Below, in pieces: positions 40,601 to 43,135 of a DNA stretch of 43,135 nucleotides. The position numbers were made by a program, and so were the translations under genes. How positions within the stretch are numbered: position 1 is the stretch's first letter; every line of letters starts with the position of its first letter. Source of the stretch: CAADGL01 sp964643885 (lineage in GTDB: Bacteria > Planctomycetota > Phycisphaerae > UBA1845 > Fen-1342); NCBI GenBank assembly GCA_964643885.1, contig CAZXUI010000036.1:1-43135 (forward strand). Direction: 5' to 3'. Below the pieces are notes generated by a model. It worked only from the letters and a program-made list of their open reading frames with translations. It was not told the DNA's origin and did no database searches.

Positions 40601-41660
40601 GTCTGGCAACCTGACAGGCAACTACACGGCGAAGAAGAGCGTACTGGCCCTCGACCCCAACCACCTGCGTCTCCCGCGGGCCGAGACGAAAAACGAGGCC
40701 ATCGACAGGCTCGCCGAGCGCCGCCGCCGTGACAAGGGAATCAGCGAGCGGGAGGCCCGCAAGTGGGCGAAGGCGCTCGTCGAGTCGCCCGCCTGGTCGC
40801 CGAAGATCGTTGACCCCCCGCCCGGCAAGAGCGGGATCGTTCGCGATCCGGCGCTGCGGCGGCGACTGCGTGCCTGTCTTGAAGAAGGCGGGCTCAACCC
40901 CGATGATTTCTCTGAGACCGACATCAAGAGACTCTACGAGGCCGGACGGATCCGACACGCGTCCGGAGTTCCCATCCACTCAGTCGTGCTGCTGCGGACG
41001 ATGAATGATCCCGTCATTGTCGACCGCAAGAAATCCGACTACGCCACTGGCCGTTTGGTGCGAGACGACAATCCCGCGTCGAAGCGAGCCTACCTCGGCG
41101 GGAACAACCACCACATCGAGATCCGCGTCAATGACAAAGGCGCATTCTCGGGCGAGATCGTCTCGGCCTTCGAGGCCGCCCAGCGCAAACTGGCGCGCCT
41201 TCGCGCGTTTCGAGAGGCCGGCATCCCGAAGCCGGACGAGTTCCGAAAGTTGCCCCTGACCGAGCGGCGCAGACTCTCGCCCGTCATCCGCGCAATCGAG
41301 CAGGCCCACCCGCTCGTGGACCGCCGGGACGACGTCGCCAAGGGCGGCCGGTTCCTCATGAGCCTGTGCGAGGGCGAGATGCTCTGGATGAAGCACAAAG
41401 ACAAAGAAAGCGGCGAGGTCGGATACTTCGTCGTCGCCAAACTGGACAAACCCAATCGCGTCGTCCTTGTTCCACATTGGGACGCCCGGGCGGCAACCGA
41501 GCGCAAGGACGCCGAGGGCAACAAGGTGCCCGACTCGAAACGCGAGCAGTTCTCCATCGTCCCCAGCGACCTCAAGACGCTCGGCCCGCCGGGCCACGAG
41601 CACGCCGTCAAGGTCCGCGTCAGCCGGCTCGGCGAGGTTCAGGTGCTCGAACGCGATTGA
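37620..41660 (+). CDS. cas9: Cas9 RNA-guided endonuclease, type II-C, large form
   Basis: 1346 residues from ATG 37620, with GGGGA seven bases upstream; an in-frame GTG at 37593 would add nine residues. RuvC-I is IVLGLDIGSNSIGSAW with Asp7. The Arg-rich bridge helix follows (NAKRRMTRRTRITLARRSQR, about 50-69). RuvC-II is QVYIELAREA with Glu616. The HNH domain is at about 678-730 (CEVAHIIPRASGGHNGLSNI) with catalytic His703 and Cys680, Cys683, Cys699 and Cys725 as likely zinc ligands. RuvC-III is HRHHAIDAVV with His892 and Asp895. All catalytic residues are present. About 450 residues follow for PAM and guide-anchor functions. It is larger than usual type II-C Cas9 (about 1000-1100). cas1 follows after 53 bp. 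Confidence 0.97.
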   Translation: MIVLGLDIGSNSIGSAWIDMGSGAIRTGISVFPAGVEESDAKRGEPRNAKRRMTRRTRITLARRSQRKRDLRLKLIEAGLLPPTAAEFKTLLETTDPWELRRKGLDEPLTPHEFGRVLLHLAQRRGALGLHVPDPEEEEEAGEAGKEDGKVKAAIGAVRAKMLEKKARTFGEFIAMVRDERVTRLEDKRPEHLRKGPREWRRAVRNKAASYEHCADRAMIRDEFRQLWEKQASLPGPTTRLLTDDLRLALDDESGDATWRHKGLLFGQRRQSWNLGTLGRCSLHPEERCVPHADMHASRYLVVETVNNLKIVEWGKATRPLTPEERERIAGYLSGPLGTETRGKRKGQPKRTVTVTDLRRKMAEWYGKDLWTHDKKRSPCRFRNEESDEERPINTDWFSREIVHGAVTPETWAAMPKRVREGLNRAILKFDPDQEEDAAKLKAGVMDWAGLSEAQADALVAAWRTRPKPDAKRLSMSRRAVRNLLTVMDRPEPWHDAKSPTGYRWLTQIEARKLLAGNGDFVDATTGQPLDDITRRRYATGAKGATARDRYYMGRHVLMKNGRPIIDRDTGRPLAEPPPAPLISNPVVRKAIHEVRRHLVEYMIEFERRPDQVYIELAREARMGKKDADRLLFKNRLRNRIRNDIIHTGGFGLNGPHVTSTQQRAAVDRVVLCVQQGGRCPLCGEGGLTTFKAAKGVDCEVAHIIPRASGGHNGLSNIVLAHTKCNREMGRRTPRQYWSEGPGFEQGMVWARGIYGDIKRPKPSEVKGVTGEPLWACYFTQRDDTAKIERFKLDVSSAEVQGMTERQDAATKYAARQIMAYLADALYGGKGLPERSTGADDRRIFATDGMWTSRLRREWGLFFDPHKRKSHEIDEKEKHERNEKDRGDHRHHAIDAVVIALCNRQVQLEWEEREREADKEKINTADEDQMENYRRLHPIDPPAPFKSREDLRAAVERSVFGDDGTVRPVCHRPVKRKLIGALHEETLFGPVLDASGNLTGNYTAKKSVLALDPNHLRLPRAETKNEAIDRLAERRRRDKGISEREARKWAKALVESPAWSPKIVDPPPGKSGIVRDPALRRRLRACLEEGGLNPDDFSETDIKRLYEAGRIRHASGVPIHSVVLLRTMNDPVIVDRKKSDYATGRLVRDDNPASKRAYLGGNNHHIEIRVNDKGAFSGEIVSAFEAAQRKLARLRAFREAGIPKPDEFRKLPLTERRRLSPVIRAIEQAHPLVDRRDDVAKGGRFLMSLCEGEMLWMKHKDKESGEVGYFVVAKLDKPNRVVLVPHWDARAATERKDAEGNKVPDSKREQFSIVPSDLKTLGPPGHEHAVKVRVSRLGEVQVLERD

Positions 41661-41713
41661 AGACATCGCATGACTGCCGCCGATAAGCGCCAATAGCGCG
41701 AGACGCGGCGGCC

Positions 41714-42658
41714 ATGATCAAGCGCACCATCGAAATCTCCCAGAATCCCGCCCATCTGACCGTCCGAGACGGCCAGCTCCTCATCCTGCGCAAGGAGCAC
41801 CCGCCCTCGCGCCTGCCGGCCAACCCGCCCAACCTGGCCGCATCGGTCCCCTGCGAAGACATCGGCGTGCTGCTGGTCGAACACAGCGGCTGTACTTTCT
41901 CACACGCCGCCCTCACCGCTCTTCTCGAGCACGATGCCGCCGTCGTCATTTGCGGCCGCGATCATCTGCCCGCGGGCCTGCTCCTGCCCGTCGGGCGGCA
42001 TTCGCAGATCGTCCCCCGCATCGGGCAGCAGATCGCAGTCTCCCGGCCGCTGCGTAAACGGCTCTGGAAGCAGATCGTCCAGAGCAAGATTCGCGCCCAG
42101 GCCGCCAATCTGCCCGCCGGCTCGGCCGCCCGCACGCGGCTGGCCGTCCTGGCCCGCTCGGTCCGCTCCGGCGATCCCGACAACGTCGAGGCGCAGGCCG
42201 CGCGGACGTATTGGGGCGGTTATCGGGACGTGCTCTCCGATCCGGGCTTTCGCCGGGATCCGGATGGCGCCACCCCCAATAACCTGCTGAACTACGGCTA
42301 CGCCGTGCTCCGGGCCGCGGTGGCGCGGGCTCTGGTCGCGGCCGGTCTGCTGCCGGCGCTGGGAATCCAGCACTGCCACCGGGCCAACGCCTTCGCCCTG
42401 GCCGACGACCTGCTCGAACCACTCCGTCCGCTGGTGGACCAGCGCGTCCTGGAGCTGGTTCGGGACGGGCACACCGAGCTGATTCCCGCGGCGAAGGCCG
42501 CGCTGCTGGAGCTGCTCACGCTGCGTGTACGGACGGGGGACCAGGCCGGCCCGCTGATGGTGGCGCTGCACCGCTACGTGGCGTCCTTAGTGCGCTGTTT
42601 CGCGGGGGAGTCGACGTCGCTGGAGATTCCCGTGTTCGAGGGGCCGGCATGTTCATAA
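41714..42658 (+). CDS. cas1: Cas1 integrase
   Basis: 314 residues. The type II Cas1 metal site is visible as Glu159 (NVEAQAARTYWGGY), His220 (GIQHCHRANAFALADD) and Glu235 (DDLLEPLRPL). Cas1 joins new spacers to the array with Cas2. It overlaps cas2 by 10 bp, so translation is probably coupled. The absence of csn2 and cas4 after it defines the locus as II-C by gene content. Confidence 0.96.
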   Translation: MIKRTIEISQNPAHLTVRDGQLLILRKEHPPSRLPANPPNLAASVPCEDIGVLLVEHSGCTFSHAALTALLEHDAAVVICGRDHLPAGLLLPVGRHSQIVPRIGQQIAVSRPLRKRLWKQIVQSKIRAQAANLPAGSAARTRLAVLARSVRSGDPDNVEAQAARTYWGGYRDVLSDPGFRRDPDGATPNNLLNYGYAVLRAAVARALVAAGLLPALGIQHCHRANAFALADDLLEPLRPLVDQRVLELVRDGHTELIPAAKAALLELLTLRVRTGDQAGPLMVALHRYVASLVRCFAGESTSLEIPVFEGPACS

Positions 42659-42978
42659 GCGGGTATCGCTGTATGTGGCTGGTGGCGATGTTCGATCTGC
42701 CGGTGGACACGCGGCAAGCGCGCCGGGCCTACGCCCTGTTTCGCAAGGCGCTGCTCAAAGACGGCTTTTCAATGATGCAGTTTTCCGTCTATGTTCGGCA
42801 TTGCGCAAGCGAGGAGAACGCCGATGTGCACATGCAGCGCATCCAGCACGCCCTGCCCGAACACGGGGAGGTGCGCGTGCTGGAGATCACGGATAAGCAG
42901 TTCGAGCGGATGCGCATCTTCTGGGGTAAACTGCGCAAACCGGCCGCCGCGCCCCCCAGGCAGCTCGAGTTTTTCTAA
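42649..42978 (+). CDS. cas2: Cas2, adaptation partner of Cas1
   Basis: 109 residues, ferredoxin-like. The first strand ends in WLVAMFDLPVD with Asp16, the conserved acidic residue, followed by RRAYALFRKALLKDGFSMMQ, typical of type II Cas2. It bridges the two Cas1 dimers during spacer integration. The C-terminus is Pro-rich (KPAAAPPRQLEFF). The CRISPR array starts 48 bp downstream. Confidence 0.95.
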   Translation: MFISGYRCMWLVAMFDLPVDTRQARRAYALFRKALLKDGFSMMQFSVYVRHCASEENADVHMQRIQHALPEHGEVRVLEITDKQFERMRIFWGKLRKPAAAPPRQLEFF

Positions 42979-43018
42979 CTTCTCAGAGGCGCAACTCCTT
43001 CAGATTGCGCAGTTTACC
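42925..43018. repeat. 14-bp inverted repeat around the end of cas2
   Basis: GGTAAACTGCGCAA at 42925-42938, inside cas2, faces a perfect complement TTGCGCAGTTTACC at 43005-43018, nine bases before the first CRISPR repeat. It could form a long-range stem at the cas2 mRNA end or at the end of array transcripts coming from the right. Chance is unlikely but the role is unknown. Confidence 0.5.
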
Positions 43019-43026
43019 GGGTTTGG

Positions 43027-43135
43027 AGTGTAACCGACCCCGGCCTGCGAGCAATCCGCAACAGGAGCCAGCGCTGGGGTAGATCGGCACGGAGTGTAAG
43101 CGACCCCGGCCTGCGAGCAAACCACAACCGGTGGA
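43027..43135 (-). CRISPR. Start of type II-C CRISPR array, two repeats, continues beyond window
   Basis: Two 36-bp repeats lie at 43027-43062 and 43093-43128 with a 30-bp spacer (43063-43092) between them, giving a 66-bp period. The copies differ at three positions (43034/43100, 43055/43121, 43058/43124). In crRNA sense (minus strand) copy 2 starts GTTGTGGTTTGCTCGCAGG and ends GGTCGCTTACACT, like type II-C repeats that start GTTGTAG and end in TACAAT. The anti-repeat upstream of cas9 confirms the orientation. The cas2-side copy 1 would then be the distal, degenerate repeat. Only seven bases of the next spacer are visible. Confidence 0.9.

Overview
The window is about 43 kb of GC-rich DNA, dense in genes, and most probably comes from a planctomycete of the Phycisphaerae type. 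This is an inference with no marker gene in view. It rests on RHS cores of the type seen in that group, membrane proteins with a CGYxL...CPECG zinc-ribbon motif, families of intergenic REP-like repeats, and a type II secretion (T2SS) cluster with a giant secretin.

Layout. (1) 1-1965, minus strand: RHS C-terminal cassettes. A 216-bp stretch is present twice with one mismatch and a period of 1697 bp. The complete cassette carries an RHS tip with a variable, possibly hydrolase-like end and a membrane protein directly behind it that looks like its immunity protein. (2) 1998-3443, minus: two membrane proteins with zinc ribbons; the second is interrupted by an in-frame TAA inside its first CxxC knuckle. 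(3) 3571-6302, minus: batE and batD, overlapping by 4 bp. (4) 6650-30761, plus: a T2SS cluster gspF-G-H-I-J-K-L-M-D, then a lipoprotein, a MreD-like membrane protein and a lipoprotein alpha/beta hydrolase. gspD encodes about 4406 residues and contains roughly 40 consecutive secretin N-type modules before one ordinary secretin barrel domain; normal GspD has three. (5) 30762-31293: a convergent intergenic region filled with REP-like repeats. (6) 31294-35159, minus: CBS-domain protein, Xaa-Pro peptidase, accB and accC. (7) 35419-35814, plus: remnants of a small toxin-antitoxin-like pair. (8) 35888-37004, minus: a retron-type reverse transcriptase. Directly upstream lies a compact set of hairpins closed by an 8-bp inverted repeat, which I propose is its msr-msd RNA. 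(9) 37431-43135: a type II-C CRISPR-Cas locus with tracrRNA (minus), cas9, cas1, cas2 and the first two repeats of the array, which runs off the right edge.

How the parts fit. The gsp genes make one envelope machine: platform (F, L, M), pseudopilus (G, H, I, J, K) and outer-membrane channel (D). The ATPase gspE and gspC are not in the window. The giant periplasmic part of GspD suggests a long conduit or tether across a deep or variable periplasm. The right end is a defence region, where a retron-like unit and a type II-C CRISPR system sit back to back, separated by the tracrRNA terminator.

The strongest candidates for something undescribed are the multi-module giant secretin and the retron RT with its proposed noncoding RNA beside tracrRNA. 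Start choices, promoters and RNA ends come from reading the sequence only; no database search was run.
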